DNA of 31,196 nt. Origin: Thermoanaerobaculia bacterium. Its GTDB lineage: Bacteria > Acidobacteriota > Thermoanaerobaculia > Gp7-AA8. The stretch lies in the NCBI GenBank assembly GCA_023700825.1, contig JAMPYE010000005.1, positions 1 through 31,196 of the forward strand, given 5' to 3'. The notes beneath the pieces were generated by a model, which saw only the letters and a program-made list of their open reading frames with translations, made no database searches and was not told where the DNA came from. A program made the translations under genes and the position numbers. Shown piece after piece: positions 15,713 to 23,201 of this stretch; positions within the stretch are counted from its first letter, which is position 1; each line of letters starts with the position of its first letter.

Positions 15713-16579
15713 ATGCTGCAGATCGAAGAGCTGACGAAACGTTATTCCGGAGGAACGACCGCGCTCGATTCCTTCTCGCTCGAGCTCGGGACCGGTGTGC
15801 TAGGTCTCCTCGGACCCAACGGCGCAGGAAAAACGACGCTGATGTCGATCATTGCGACGGTTCTCCGCCCCACGAGCGGGAGCATCCGGTGGAAGGGCGA
15901 GGACGCGCTCGCACGCCCTGACCTGATCCGTCGCGTGCTCGGGTATCTGCCGCAGGACTTCGGCGTCTACGAGCGCCTGACAGCCACCGAGTTCCTCTGC
16001 TACCTCGGCCGTCTGAAGGGTCTCTCCGGGCGTGGGCTGCGAGACGGCGTCGCGGAGATGCTCGACCTCGTAAACCTTCGCCCGGCGGCATCGCGGCCCC
16101 TCGCCGGATTCTCGGGAGGGATGCGCCAGCGCGTCGGCATTGCGCAGGCGCTGCTGGGCAACCCCGAGATCGTCATCGTCGACGAGCCGACCGTCGGGCT
16201 CGACCCCGAGGAGCGCGTCCGATTCCGCAACCTCCTCTCGGAGCTCGCGCACGGGCGAATCGTGATCCTGTCGACGCACATCGTGTCCGATCTCGAGGCG
16301 GTGGCTGACCGCATCGCCGTGATCCGGCAGGGTCGTCTCGTCAGGATCGCGACACCCGGGGAGCTGCTGTCGCACGCCGCGGGACGAGTGTTCCGCGTCG
16401 TCGTCGACGCCGACCGGCTCGCGCAGGTACAGAAGGCCGTCGCCGTCTCGAGCATCTCGCGGAAAGCGGACGGCGTGCACGTGCGCTTCGTCGCCGAGTC
16501 GCCGACGATCCCCGGCGCCACCGCGATCGAGCCGACACTCGAGGACGCGTACCTGCTCACGAACCTGGAGGCGGCGTGA
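15713..16579 (+). CDS. ABC transporter ATP-binding protein
   Basis: A 288-aa ATPase subunit of an ABC-2-type exporter. Walker A is GPNGAGKTT (34-42), the Q-loop is Q81, the signature is FSGGMRQ (133-139), Walker B ends in D157-E158 and the H-loop is H189 (STHIVSD). The C-terminal ~70 residues resemble the small regulatory tail of drug and antibiotic exporter ATPases (RIATPGELLSHAAGRVF). AGAGGG lies 5 nt before the ATG. The stop overlaps the GTG start of the permease gene (GTGA), so the two subunits are translationally coupled. The substrate is unknown. Confidence 0.92.
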   Translation: MLQIEELTKRYSGGTTALDSFSLELGTGVLGLLGPNGAGKTTLMSIIATVLRPTSGSIRWKGEDALARPDLIRRVLGYLPQDFGVYERLTATEFLCYLGRLKGLSGRGLRDGVAEMLDLVNLRPAASRPLAGFSGGMRQRVGIAQALLGNPEIVIVDEPTVGLDPEERVRFRNLLSELAHGRIVILSTHIVSDLEAVADRIAVIRQGRLVRIATPGELLSHAAGRVFRVVVDADRLAQVQKAVAVSSISRKADGVHVRFVAESPTIPGATAIEPTLEDAYLLTNLEAA

Positions 16580-18162
16580 ACTACGTCGCCTCGGCGCTCG
16601 TCGCGCAGCTCGACGCCGAGACGCGCATGCGCCTCCGCTCGGCCGCGACCGCGATCGCGGTGCTTGCGATGTTCGCGATCGCGTTCACCTATATCCCGGA
16701 TCCGTCGTCGAACCGCGTATCGATCAGCTGGGAGCACGATGGCAAGCTGATGTCGGGGCTCTACACCTCGTCGTACATCGGCTGGGTCGTGGGGATGCTG
16801 ACGTCGATGTTGCTGCCATTCGTCGGCTTCTACCTCGTCACCGGATCGGTGAAGCGCGACATCGAACGGCGGATCTGGCCGATCGTCGGAGCAACACCAA
16901 CACCGCGCATCGCGTACCTTGCCGGAAAGCTGCTTTCGAGTTTTGCGTACCTCATGCTTCTCGCGGCGATCTCGCTGATCCCCGCGACGTTTCTCTTCTT
17001 CCGCTACGGACACGGCCCGTTCAGGCCCGTCGACATGATCACCCCGTGGCTTCTGCTCGTTCCGCCGTCGTTGCTGTTCACCGCGGCGATGGCGCTTCTG
17101 TTCGACGTCACGCCAGGACTGAGGGGCCGCGGCGGGTACGTCGTCTGGTTCTTCGCGTGGACGATGCTGTTCTTCATGATTCCCGGCCAGCTCGCAGGTC
17201 TACTCGACAAAGACAGGAAGGAACTAGAGAATCCGGCGTTTGACCCCGCAGGCATCGTGATGGTCGAGAAGGCCGTGCAGCAGACGATCGCCTCGAGGCC
17301 GAAGTCGCTGAACCTGGGGATCGGGATCGTGTCCCGCCCGATTCAACGCATCGATTTCCCCGGAGTTCCTGTCACGGCGGAACTGGCCGCCTTGCGCGGC
17401 GCGCAAGGCCTCTGGAGCGTCGGCGTGCTCGCGCTCGCGACTGTCGTGTTCCCGCTCGGAGCCGCGCGATCGGCGAGACGGTTCTCGCGACGCAGGAAGA
17501 ACGGTGACGAGCTTCGCGAGGCCACGGCCGAGCCGAGCCTCGGGGACATTCACGTTCGACTCGTGACGCGCGAGTCGCGCCCGTCGTTCGCGCGATCGGT
17601 CCTCGCCGACGTGCAACTCCTCTGGCAGACAGCGTCATGGCTCAAGTGGCCGATGGCGGGCGCCTCGCTGCTGACGCTCGTGCTTCCGGCACGGGGCTCG
17701 AGTGCCTGCACTGCGATCGTGCTGATTCTCTCCGCAATCGTGATCTCGGAGGCGGCCGCGCGTGAAGCGCTTGCTGGCACCTCGTCACTCGTGTTCGCGC
17801 AGCCGGGAGTACCACGGTCGACGGTCGCGTGGAAGGCGGCGAGCGTCTCCGTGTTCGTCCTCGCCATCCTCCTGTCGACCCTCACGCGCGCTGCACTCGC
17901 GGGACCCGATCGATTCGCGGCGATCGTGCTCGGGGCGGTGTTTGTCGTGTCGGCTTCGGTCGGTCTCGGCTGGCTGACGCAGGGGGGAAAGTTCTTCAGC
18001 GCGCTCTTCACCGCGGTGTGGTACGTCGCGGTCCAGGGTCAGCTCGACTTCACGGGTGTGTTCGCGATCGTGCCCGACCTGACACTCTGTGCGTCGTTTG
18101 CGGGCGCGGGGCTCCTCGTGCTCGGCATCGCCTGGGCGCAGGAGCGTCGTCGCGCTAGGTGA
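16576..18162 (+). CDS. ABC-2-type transporter permease
   Basis: A 528-aa membrane subunit for the ATPase encoded just upstream. The hydrophobic profile suggests two membrane blocks of about 4-6 helices each (roughly residues 20-305 and 355-525). A charged cytoplasmic linker (RRFSRRRKNGDELRE, about 298-312) lies between them. Residues about 95-125 (VKRDIERRIWPIVGATPTPRIAYLAGKLL) resemble the coupling region of ABC-2 permeases. The first block recalls the membrane part of permease-M1 peptidase fusions, but no peptidase domain is present. The start is GTG within the 4-nt overlap. It converges on yggT with a 28-bp gap. Confidence 0.8.
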   Translation: MNYVASALVAQLDAETRMRLRSAATAIAVLAMFAIAFTYIPDPSSNRVSISWEHDGKLMSGLYTSSYIGWVVGMLTSMLLPFVGFYLVTGSVKRDIERRIWPIVGATPTPRIAYLAGKLLSSFAYLMLLAAISLIPATFLFFRYGHGPFRPVDMITPWLLLVPPSLLFTAAMALLFDVTPGLRGRGGYVVWFFAWTMLFFMIPGQLAGLLDKDRKELENPAFDPAGIVMVEKAVQQTIASRPKSLNLGIGIVSRPIQRIDFPGVPVTAELAALRGAQGLWSVGVLALATVVFPLGAARSARRFSRRRKNGDELREATAEPSLGDIHVRLVTRESRPSFARSVLADVQLLWQTASWLKWPMAGASLLTLVLPARGSSACTAIVLILSAIVISEAAAREALAGTSSLVFAQPGVPRSTVAWKAASVSVFVLAILLSTLTRAALAGPDRFAAIVLGAVFVVSASVGLGWLTQGGKFFSALFTAVWYVAVQGQLDFTGVFAIVPDLTLCASFAGAGLLVLGIAWAQERRRAR

Positions 18163-18190
18163 CCCTTCCCCGGGCGGCCGCGCCTCTCGG

Positions 18191-18523
18191 CTACGCGTAC
18201 GGGAACGCGAGCGTCAGGAACGTCTTGAGCAGGTAGATGACGAACAGCAGCAGCAGCGGGGAGAAGTCGATGCCGCCTGTCTTCCACGGCGGGAGCAGGC
18301 GCCGGAACGGCTTGAGGATCGGGCGCGTCGCCGCCTCGAAGAACTCGTTGAGCGTCACGATCGTCTCGTAGACGCGACGATGCTTCCAGCGGAACTTCGA
18401 ACGCTGCATGAAGAAGCCGACCCAGGAGAGAATCACCCACGCCACGATGAAGAACTCGAGCGCGTTGAGTATCCAGTGCGCCCCGCGCAGCAGCGTGACG
18501 ACCGCGGCGGTGCCTGGATCCAT
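18191..18523 (-). CDS. YggT family membrane protein
   Basis: A 110-aa protein with two hydrophobic segments (about 14-40 and 86-108) around a basic middle. The pattern ILSWVGFF...RPILKPFRRLLPP...IDFSPLLLLFVIYLL is characteristic of YggT/YlmG/Ycf19 proteins. These proteins affect membrane or nucleoid organisation and osmotic tolerance in bacteria and plastids. The ATG overlaps the yggS stop by one base (TGATG read leftward), so the two are coupled. The usual length is about 90-190 aa, in one- or two-copy forms; this is the one-copy form. Confidence 0.85.
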   Translation of the reverse strand: MDPGTAAVVTLLRGAHWILNALEFFIVAWVILSWVGFFMQRSKFRWKHRRVYETIVTLNEFFEAATRPILKPFRRLLPPWKTGGIDFSPLLLLFVIYLLKTFLTLAFPYA

Positions 18524-19236
18524 CAGCCGCGTTCCCCGAAGATCGCCCGGCCCACCCTGACCATGGTGGCGCCTTCCTCGATTGCGATCTCGAAGTCGTC
18601 GGTCATCCCCATCGACAGCTCGGCGAGAGCACCAGGGACCATGCCCGCCGCGATGGTGTCCCGCAGTTCGCGGAGCGCGCGAAAGTAGCCGCGGGTCCGC
18701 TGCGCGTCGTCGATCGGAGGGATCGTCATGAGTCCCCGAAGCGAGAGATTGGGGAGCGCTGCGACGTCCTGGACGAGTTTCGCCGCGTCGCCGATCTCCA
18801 CGCCGCTCTTCTGGGGCTCGGCACCAATGTTCACCTGCACGAGAACGTCGAGCTTCTTGCCCGCCTCTCCGGCCTCTTTGTCGAGCCTCTCGGCGAGAGA
18901 CATCCGATCGACCGACTGCACCACGTCGAAGAGGTGGACGGCATCCTTCGCCTTGTTCGACTGGAGATGGCCGATCATGTGCCAGCGAGCGTCGCGACCA
19001 ACCTCTCCGATCTTCTCGCGCAACTCCTGGACGCGGTTCTCTCCAAGGTCTCGTACACCCGCCTCGATCGCCGAGCGGACCGCGTCGGCGCCGAACGTCT
19101 TGGAGACGGCGATCAGCTGTACCGCCGCGGGCTCGCGGTGGGCGCGCTCGCATGCGGCGGCGATCCTCGCGCGCACTGCGTCGAGGTTGTGCGCGATCTC
19201 GTGCGCGGGCCGCGAAGCGGAGCGCGGAGTCACCAT
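18523..19236 (-). CDS. yggS: PLP-binding homeostasis protein YggS (PLPBP)
   Basis: A 237-aa alanine-racemase-like TIM-barrel protein that binds pyridoxal 5'-phosphate and keeps vitamin B6 and amino-acid pools balanced. It has no known catalytic activity. The PLP lysine is K46 (LIAVSK). Other family motifs are LGENRVQE, WHMIGHLQSNK, LVQVNIGAEPQKSGV, LRGLMTIPP, LSMGMTDDFEIAIEEGATMVRVGRAIFG. The length is typical (about 230). ATG 19236 lies one base after the stop of the zinc-ribbon gene. It forms a leftward operon with that gene and yggT. The yggS-yggT pairing is widely conserved. Confidence 0.95.
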   Translation of the reverse strand: MVTPRSASRPAHEIAHNLDAVRARIAAACERAHREPAAVQLIAVSKTFGADAVRSAIEAGVRDLGENRVQELREKIGEVGRDARWHMIGHLQSNKAKDAVHLFDVVQSVDRMSLAERLDKEAGEAGKKLDVLVQVNIGAEPQKSGVEIGDAAKLVQDVAALPNLSLRGLMTIPPIDDAQRTRGYFRALRELRDTIAAGMVPGALAELSMGMTDDFEIAIEEGATMVRVGRAIFGERG

Positions 19237-19237
19237 G

Positions 19238-19942
19238 TCAGCTCGTCTTCTCAGCGTAGACGATGCGGCGGCAGCCCTCGCAGGTGATGATGTCTCCCCG
19301 GTGCACCTGGAGAATCGCCTGGGAACGCACCTTGAACCGGCAGTTGCTGCAGGAGTCCCCCTCGAGCAGCGACATCGCGATGCCGTGCCGCTGTTCGAAG
19401 ATCCGCTGGAACTGACGGAGCGGGCCCGGGGGAATGTCGGCCTCCGCTTCCGCAACGCGCTGCTTCGCCTTGTCGAGCTCGCTGCGCACCTCGTGCAGGC
19501 TCTCCTGCCACTCTCCGTGCGCAAGCTCCCACTCGGCGGTCAGTTCCGCGTGAGACTCCTTGAGCGCGTCGAGCGCATTCTGTGCGGCCTCGATCTCTCC
19601 CATCTTCGCGAGCTCGGCATCCTCGATCTCCTTCTTCTTCTTTCGAGCGATGTCGATCTCTTTCCAGGCAGCGGAGTACTGCTGCTGGTTCTTCACCATC
19701 TTCATCTGGCCCTCGTACTTCGTGAGGGCCTCCTGCTCCATCTGCAGGTCGCCGTCGAGCTTCCTTCGCTCGCGGCCAAGCTGGTCGAGCGTCGCCTGCA
19801 GGCGGTCCATCTCCGCCTTCGCCGTCTCGTACTTCCGATCGATCTCGGCGAAGTGGTCGGGCTTGACCGACAGGCGGCGATCGAGAGCCGCCACTTCGGT
19901 CAAGACTTTCTGCAGGTTCCACAGCTTCTCGAGAACGTTCAA
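19238..19942 (-). CDS. Coiled-coil C4 zinc-ribbon protein
   Basis: A 234-aa protein with long charged coiled coil over about residues 10-165 and a C-terminal four-cysteine zinc ribbon: C198-x2-C201 and C221-x2-C224 (CSNC, CEGC). This is the architecture of the zf-RING_7/CT398-like family, thought to bind nucleic acid or assist assembly of membrane or flagellar complexes. The exact function is unknown. The start is decided by the RBS: AGGAGG at 19951-19956 lies 8 nt before a TTG at 19942. The frame is also open to a GTG at 19963, but then the AGGAGG would be inside the gene. It is the first protein gene after the tRNA and is followed by yggS after one base. Confidence 0.82.
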   Translation of the reverse strand: MNVLEKLWNLQKVLTEVAALDRRLSVKPDHFAEIDRKYETAKAEMDRLQATLDQLGRERRKLDGDLQMEQEALTKYEGQMKMVKNQQQYSAAWKEIDIARKKKKEIEDAELAKMGEIEAAQNALDALKESHAELTAEWELAHGEWQESLHEVRSELDKAKQRVAEAEADIPPGPLRQFQRIFEQRHGIAMSLLEGDSCSNCRFKVRSQAILQVHRGDIITCEGCRRIVYAEKTS

Positions 19943-19965
19943 TGCCAAATCCTCCTGAGACACGA

Positions 19966-20020
19966 AGGGCGTCCCTCGTCGGAACGCCCTGGTGAACTCA
20001 CAGCGATTCCCATTGGAATC
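19966..20020 (-). other. Two small hairpins between tRNA and zinc-ribbon gene
   Basis: AGGGCGT/ACGCCCT (19966-19972 and 19984-19990) and GATTCC-CATT-GGAATC (20005-20020) can each fold. They lie in the 127-bp leader between the tRNA 3' end and the TTG start. They could mark processing of a joint transcript or attenuation. No T-run follows, so a terminator is not supported. Confidence 0.3.
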
Positions 20021-20069
20021 AATCGACTGTTCATCGCGAGAATTGCTTTCGTAATCATCCGCCTCGTGT

Positions 20070-20145
20070 TGGTGGGTCCACCAGGATTCGAACCTGGGAC
20101 CTGCCGGTTATGAGCCGGTAGCTCTAACCGCTGAGCTATGGACCC
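20070..20145 (-). tRNA. tRNA with CAT anticodon (Met or Ile2)
   Basis: A complete cloverleaf is readable leftward, 73 nt plus an encoded CCA (20072-20070). It has a 7-bp acceptor GGGTCCA/TGGACCC, D-stem GCTC/GAGC with an 8-nt loop, and anticodon loop CTCATAA (CAT at 20112-20110). The T-arm is CCAGG-TTCGAAT-CCTGG. Pair 27-43 is an A-C mismatch. A CAT anticodon is shared by initiator Met, elongator Met and lysidine-modified Ile2. The A-T-closed GGGTCCA acceptor with a paired first base rules against the initiator. The short D-loop (AGCGGTTA) resembles Ile2 more than elongator Met, but this is not decisive. Confidence 0.95.
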
Positions 20146-20156
20146 GGCGGCGACGA

Positions 20157-20162
20157 ATTGTA
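20157..20162 (-). promoter_or_regulatory. Extended -10 promoter of the tRNA operon
   Basis: Read leftward this is TGC-TACAAT, an extended -10 element with the TGn motif. It lies 11 nt upstream of the tRNA 5' end, so transcription would start a few bases before the mature tRNA. No -35 match is needed or seen. Confidence 0.55.
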
Positions 20163-20247
20163 GCACAGCGATCACGACGAGCCCGGCGGCCCCGGACGTG
20201 GGCGTGGCCGGGGCCTTTGCCCGGGCCTGAGCCGCTTGCGGCCGTGC

Positions 20248-20253
20248 TACGAT
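20248..20253 (+). promoter_or_regulatory. Extended -10 box for the AP2-like gene
   Basis: TGC-TACGAT (5/6, with the TGn extension) lies 79 nt before the ATG at 20333. It shares the extended -10 form with the tRNA promoter on the opposite strand about 90 bp away. Confidence 0.4.
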
Positions 20254-20332
20254 TTCACGTCGAAGCAGGCGGCTCACCCCGGCTCCGTTGGCCATCGAAG
20301 CCGCACCGCAACACCAGGATTCGAGGTCCGAC

Positions 20333-20869
20333 ATGCCACGAGCGAAGAAGCGGGCGGCGGCCCCGGGCAGAAAATCAAGGGCGACGCGAGGGCTCACCCG
20401 GATGGACTACGAGCGGGCCACCGGATGGCTCGTGCGGGTCTACCGTGGAGGAGCCACGCACTCGAAGTTCTTCGCCGACAGCCTCCACGGCGGGAAGGCG
20501 CGTGCCAGACGAGCCGCGACCGAGTATCTGGCCGTCTACGAGACGCTGCATCCTCCGGTGAACCCGCCGCCTCCGCCTCCGGTAAACACGCTTCGTCCAG
20601 CGCTCGCCTCCACCAGGGTGCGCGGCGTGTCCGAGACGTTTCATCGCCTCGCGTCCGGCAGGAAGCTGCCCTGCTTCAGCGTGAGCTATCGCCTCGAAGG
20701 ACTGCGTCGGACCAAGCGCTTCTACCACCATCTGTTCACGAGCCGCCGCGCCGCGCTGAAGGCTGCGACCGAGTTCCGCCGGGACGTCGAGGAGCAGATG
20801 ATGCGGGAGCACAGGAAGCGGCTGCGGGAGTGGGCCCAACAGCAGGGCGGGAGCGGCAAGGCAACGTAA
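20333..20869 (+). CDS. Small protein with two AP2-like repeats
   Basis: A 178-aa basic protein of unknown function. A Lys/Arg-rich N-terminus (1-20) is followed by a repeat at about 31-72 (GWLVRVYRGGATHSKFFAD then RARRAATEYLAVYE). A proline-rich linker (73-90, with six consecutive prolines) leads to a second repeat at about 112-155 (PCFSVSYRLEGLRRTKRFY then RAALKAATEFRRDVE). The two repeats align with each other. Each looks like three short beta strands plus a helix, the pattern of AP2/ERF or integrase-arm DNA-binding domains; the fold is inferred. GAGGT lies 5 nt before ATG 20333, which is preferred over an in-frame TTG at 20288. It is isolated between opposing operons. No endonuclease or integrase domain is present. 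Confidence 0.65.
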   Translation: MPRAKKRAAAPGRKSRATRGLTRMDYERATGWLVRVYRGGATHSKFFADSLHGGKARARRAATEYLAVYETLHPPVNPPPPPPVNTLRPALASTRVRGVSETFHRLASGRKLPCFSVSYRLEGLRRTKRFYHHLFTSRRAALKAATEFRRDVEEQMMREHRKRLREWAQQQGGSGKAT

Positions 20870-20943
20870 CCAACCCTGGGCGCCGAGCCACCGGGGCCAT
20901 TCCGCTCAGATCTCACCAGCCGATGCCTGCGGACGCCGGGAGC

Positions 20944-20973
20944 AAAAAAACGAGGGGCGTTTCCGCCCCTCGT
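20944..20973 (-). terminator. Intrinsic terminator of the LysM gene
   Basis: A perfect 10-bp stem, ACGAGGGGCG (20950-20959) with CGCCCCTCGT (20964-20973) and loop TTTC, is followed leftward by seven T residues (A-run at 20944-20950). It lies 23 bp past the LysM gene stop. Confidence 0.93.
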
Positions 20974-20995
20974 CCGGATATCGATTTGTAGCGTG

Positions 20996-22126
20996 CTAGC
21001 GCATGACCTCGACGCGGTCACCGACTTCCATCGAGTAACGCATCTGAGTGATCATGCCGGTTGCAGTTTTGCCTTCGGCGGTCAGTACCCCGAGCTCACC
21101 GAGCAGGATCCGAGGGCCGCCGTACGGGTTGTCACGATAAATCGTGAGGAACGTGCCCGGCTCGACCAGATCGTCGCGCCCCAGGTTGATCTCGACCACA
21201 GAGCCCTCACCCAGAGCCCAGTCGTAGTCCTTGGCGCCGACGATGTAGCCCTGCGCCTTCTCGCTTGCCGGGTCGCAATACGTGACCATCTCCGGCCTGC
21301 GGACGATCGGGATCGGGATCTGCGGGACGGGCTTGAGCCTGTCACCGATGTGCATGTCCTTGCACGATTGCACGACGATCGCCGTCGAGTCGTACTCGTT
21401 CGCGCAGAGGATCTTCACCTGTCCGCGGAAATCGTAGTGCCGCCCGACTCTTTCCTTCGTGACGGGGTGATTGATGACCTGCGAGGGCTTCACGACGAGA
21501 TACGTCTCGCCGGCCGCAAGGCCGGTCGCCGTGCCGCCGTCGATGAAGATGATGTCTCCGACGCTCATCCCGGCAATCTGCTCGCTCGCCCCCTTGACGT
21601 AGCGCGTCTCGACGTCCTCGAACATCCGGATGGAGTTTGGGAGAGACTCGTCTTCCGTCGCGAGATATCCGTAGCAGTAGATGTCGGCTTCCTTGCCGAG
21701 TGGCATGGGCTTCGTGGAATCTTCCAGCGTCGCAGTCATGCCGCCTTCGGAGTCCTGGGCCGACATCTCGAACTCGCCTTCACCGACCGCGGTCGCATCG
21801 CCCGCCGTCTCGCCCTGAATCAGCAGCGGGTCGCCGGGGTAGATCCAGTGAGCGTCGGTGATGTAGGTGTTCTGCTCCCAGAGCTGCGGCCACAGATAGG
21901 GATTGCCGTAGTACTTATTGGCGAGATCCCACAGCGTGTCGCCCCTCTCGATGATGTGGACCTTGGCTCCGGCCGGGAACGTGGCGGGATCGGGAGGATT
22001 GTACGGAGTCCAGTGGTCGCCAACTTTATGCAACTCGGTTGGCGGATTGGTCGCTGCATTCGCATAGGCCAGCGGGACCGCGGCCATAAACAGGAGGATG
22101 GAAACCACACAACGCACGCGCACCAT
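20996..22126 (-). CDS. LysM-domain envelope protein
   Basis: A 376-aa exported protein. Residues 1-24 form a signal peptide (basic start, VVSILLFMAAVPLAYANA). One LysM domain spans about 53-105 (VHIIERGDTLWDLANKYYGNPYLWPQLWEQN...IYPGDPLLI), predicted to bind peptidoglycan. The WPQLWEQN insertion is common in envelope LysM proteins of Gram-negatives. The remaining ~250 residues contain beta-rich repeats (VGDIIFIDGG..., GEGSVVEINLG..., MEVGDRVEVM) but no catalytic motif I recognise. The start is ATG 22126 with GGGGAGGGG just upstream. It is a single-gene unit with its own promoter and strong terminator, pointing to an abundant structural protein. Confidence 0.88.
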   Translation of the reverse strand: MVRVRCVVSILLFMAAVPLAYANAATNPPTELHKVGDHWTPYNPPDPATFPAGAKVHIIERGDTLWDLANKYYGNPYLWPQLWEQNTYITDAHWIYPGDPLLIQGETAGDATAVGEGEFEMSAQDSEGGMTATLEDSTKPMPLGKEADIYCYGYLATEDESLPNSIRMFEDVETRYVKGASEQIAGMSVGDIIFIDGGTATGLAAGETYLVVKPSQVINHPVTKERVGRHYDFRGQVKILCANEYDSTAIVVQSCKDMHIGDRLKPVPQIPIPIVRRPEMVTYCDPASEKAQGYIVGAKDYDWALGEGSVVEINLGRDDLVEPGTFLTIYRDNPYGGPRILLGELGVLTAEGKTATGMITQMRYSMEVGDRVEVMR

Positions 22127-22167
22127 TTACCCCTCCCCAAGTCATCCAGAGCGAAAAATTCAAGAGA

Positions 22168-22197
22168 AAGTTAGCGCAAACAATGGCTTAGTGTCAA
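22168..22197 (-). promoter_or_regulatory. Promoter of the LysM gene
   Basis: Read leftward, TTGACA (22197-22192, 6/6 to the -35 consensus) is followed after 18 bp by TAACTT (22173-22168, 3/6 to -10). A leader of about 35 nt carries a strong GGAGG-type RBS. It lies in the 98-bp gap after the AMMECR1 gene. Confidence 0.55.
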
Positions 22198-22224
22198 ATC
22201 TCCTGCGCCCGCGCGGCCCGCGAG

Positions 22225-22797
22225 CTAGGCCTCGCCGAACACCTCGGCCGTAAAGCTCTCGAGGCTGCACCCGGCCTGCCGCCAGCTTCCCGACGGTAGT
22301 CCCGCCTTTACGCAAAGCCGCTCGAGGAACGTCGGGACGTCCCAACCGTACTCGACGGGAACCTGCGGCAAGAGCAGCCCGCTCCGGCCGGAGAGGTGAA
22401 TCAGGAGCCCGTGGCGGCCGATCACGATCCGTGACGGATCGCTCACCGGGACGAACTCGCCGAGAACCGAGATCTCCAGATGCACGCGATCGAGCTCGCT
22501 CGCCGACAGCGGAGGAAACCGGGGATCGCGCGTGGCGGCGTTCACCGCGCTTTCGGCGACGGCCCGGAAGACCGGCTGCGACGCGTCGAGCGTCCCGATG
22601 CATCCCCGAAGGTCCCCCTCGATCGTGAGAGTCACGAATGCTCCGGCCGGTCGCTGCAAAGCCTCCGGTATCTCCTCCACCACAGGTTTCCTGCGCTCGA
22701 GATGCGCGGCGATCGCTTCGCGCGCGATCCGCAGCAGCATCGTGCGATGCTCCCGGGCGAGAGGCGGGCTCTCCTGCGCCTCGATCATCTCGTCCAC
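22225..22797 (-). CDS. AMMECR1 domain protein
   Basis: A 190-aa single-domain protein of the AMMECR1 family, conserved across all three domains of life with no settled biochemical role. The family signature LRGCIGTL is present, with the expected surroundings: FVTLTIEGDLRGC, AVNAATRDPRFPPLSASEL, VHLEISVLGEFVPV and LLLPQVPVEYGWD. The start is GTG 22797, since GGAG (22805-22808) lies 7 nt upstream. An in-frame ATG at 22788 is an alternative but has poor RBS spacing. It is the last gene of a six-gene leftward run. Bacterial AMMECR1 genes are often beside MEMO1 and radical-SAM genes; neither is in this window. Confidence 0.9.
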   Translation of the reverse strand: MDEMIEAQESPPLAREHRTMLLRIAREAIAAHLERRKPVVEEIPEALQRPAGAFVTLTIEGDLRGCIGTLDASQPVFRAVAESAVNAATRDPRFPPLSASELDRVHLEISVLGEFVPVSDPSRIVIGRHGLLIHLSGRSGLLLPQVPVEYGWDVPTFLERLCVKAGLPSGSWRQAGCSLESFTAEVFGEA

Positions 22798-22835
22798 ACG
22801 ATAACTCCGCGGGCGGCTTTCGGCCAGCCTCGGCG

Positions 22836-23174
22836 CTATGCGCCCGCGGCCTGCGCGCCGGCGGGCTGCCGGCGCAGGAGGACGAGATTTCTTCCGTAAA
22901 TCAGCGGCAACGCGATGTAGCCGAGGATGATGGGCAGCTTGTCGACGTGAAGGGCGTAGATGAGCGTCACGATGCTCCCCCAGAAGCTGAGGTGCCAGAA
23001 GACTGCCGGGACCACCAGGATCTTCTTCTTCTCGGACGCCAGCCACTGCACGAGGAAGCGGCTGGTGAAGATCGCGTTCCCGAGAAGGCCGAAAGCTGTC
23101 CACCAGTACGAGTCGACGTAAAACCACCCGACCCACTGACCGATAAAGGGCTGGAGAAAGGCGCCTTCCTGCAT
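22836..23174 (-). CDS. Lipid-A synthase N-terminal-domain (LAB_N) protein
   Basis: A 112-aa membrane protein with three or four hydrophobic segments. It matches the LAB_N domain that precedes LpxB in some bacteria: LGNAIFTSRFLVQWLASEKKK, VVPAVFWHLSFWGSIVTLIYAL and IILGYIALPLIYGRNLVLL. No LpxB catalytic domain follows, so this is the stand-alone form, of unknown function but probably tied to lipid handling. AGGAGG (23179-23184) lies 4 nt before the ATG. It sits between TatD and AMMECR1 in the same operon, 27 and 38 bp apart. Confidence 0.88.
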   Translation of the reverse strand: MQEGAFLQPFIGQWVGWFYVDSYWWTAFGLLGNAIFTSRFLVQWLASEKKKILVVPAVFWHLSFWGSIVTLIYALHVDKLPIILGYIALPLIYGRNLVLLRRQPAGAQAAGA

Positions 23175-23201
23175 CGTGCCTCCTGAGGCGATCCCGTCGG
23201 T

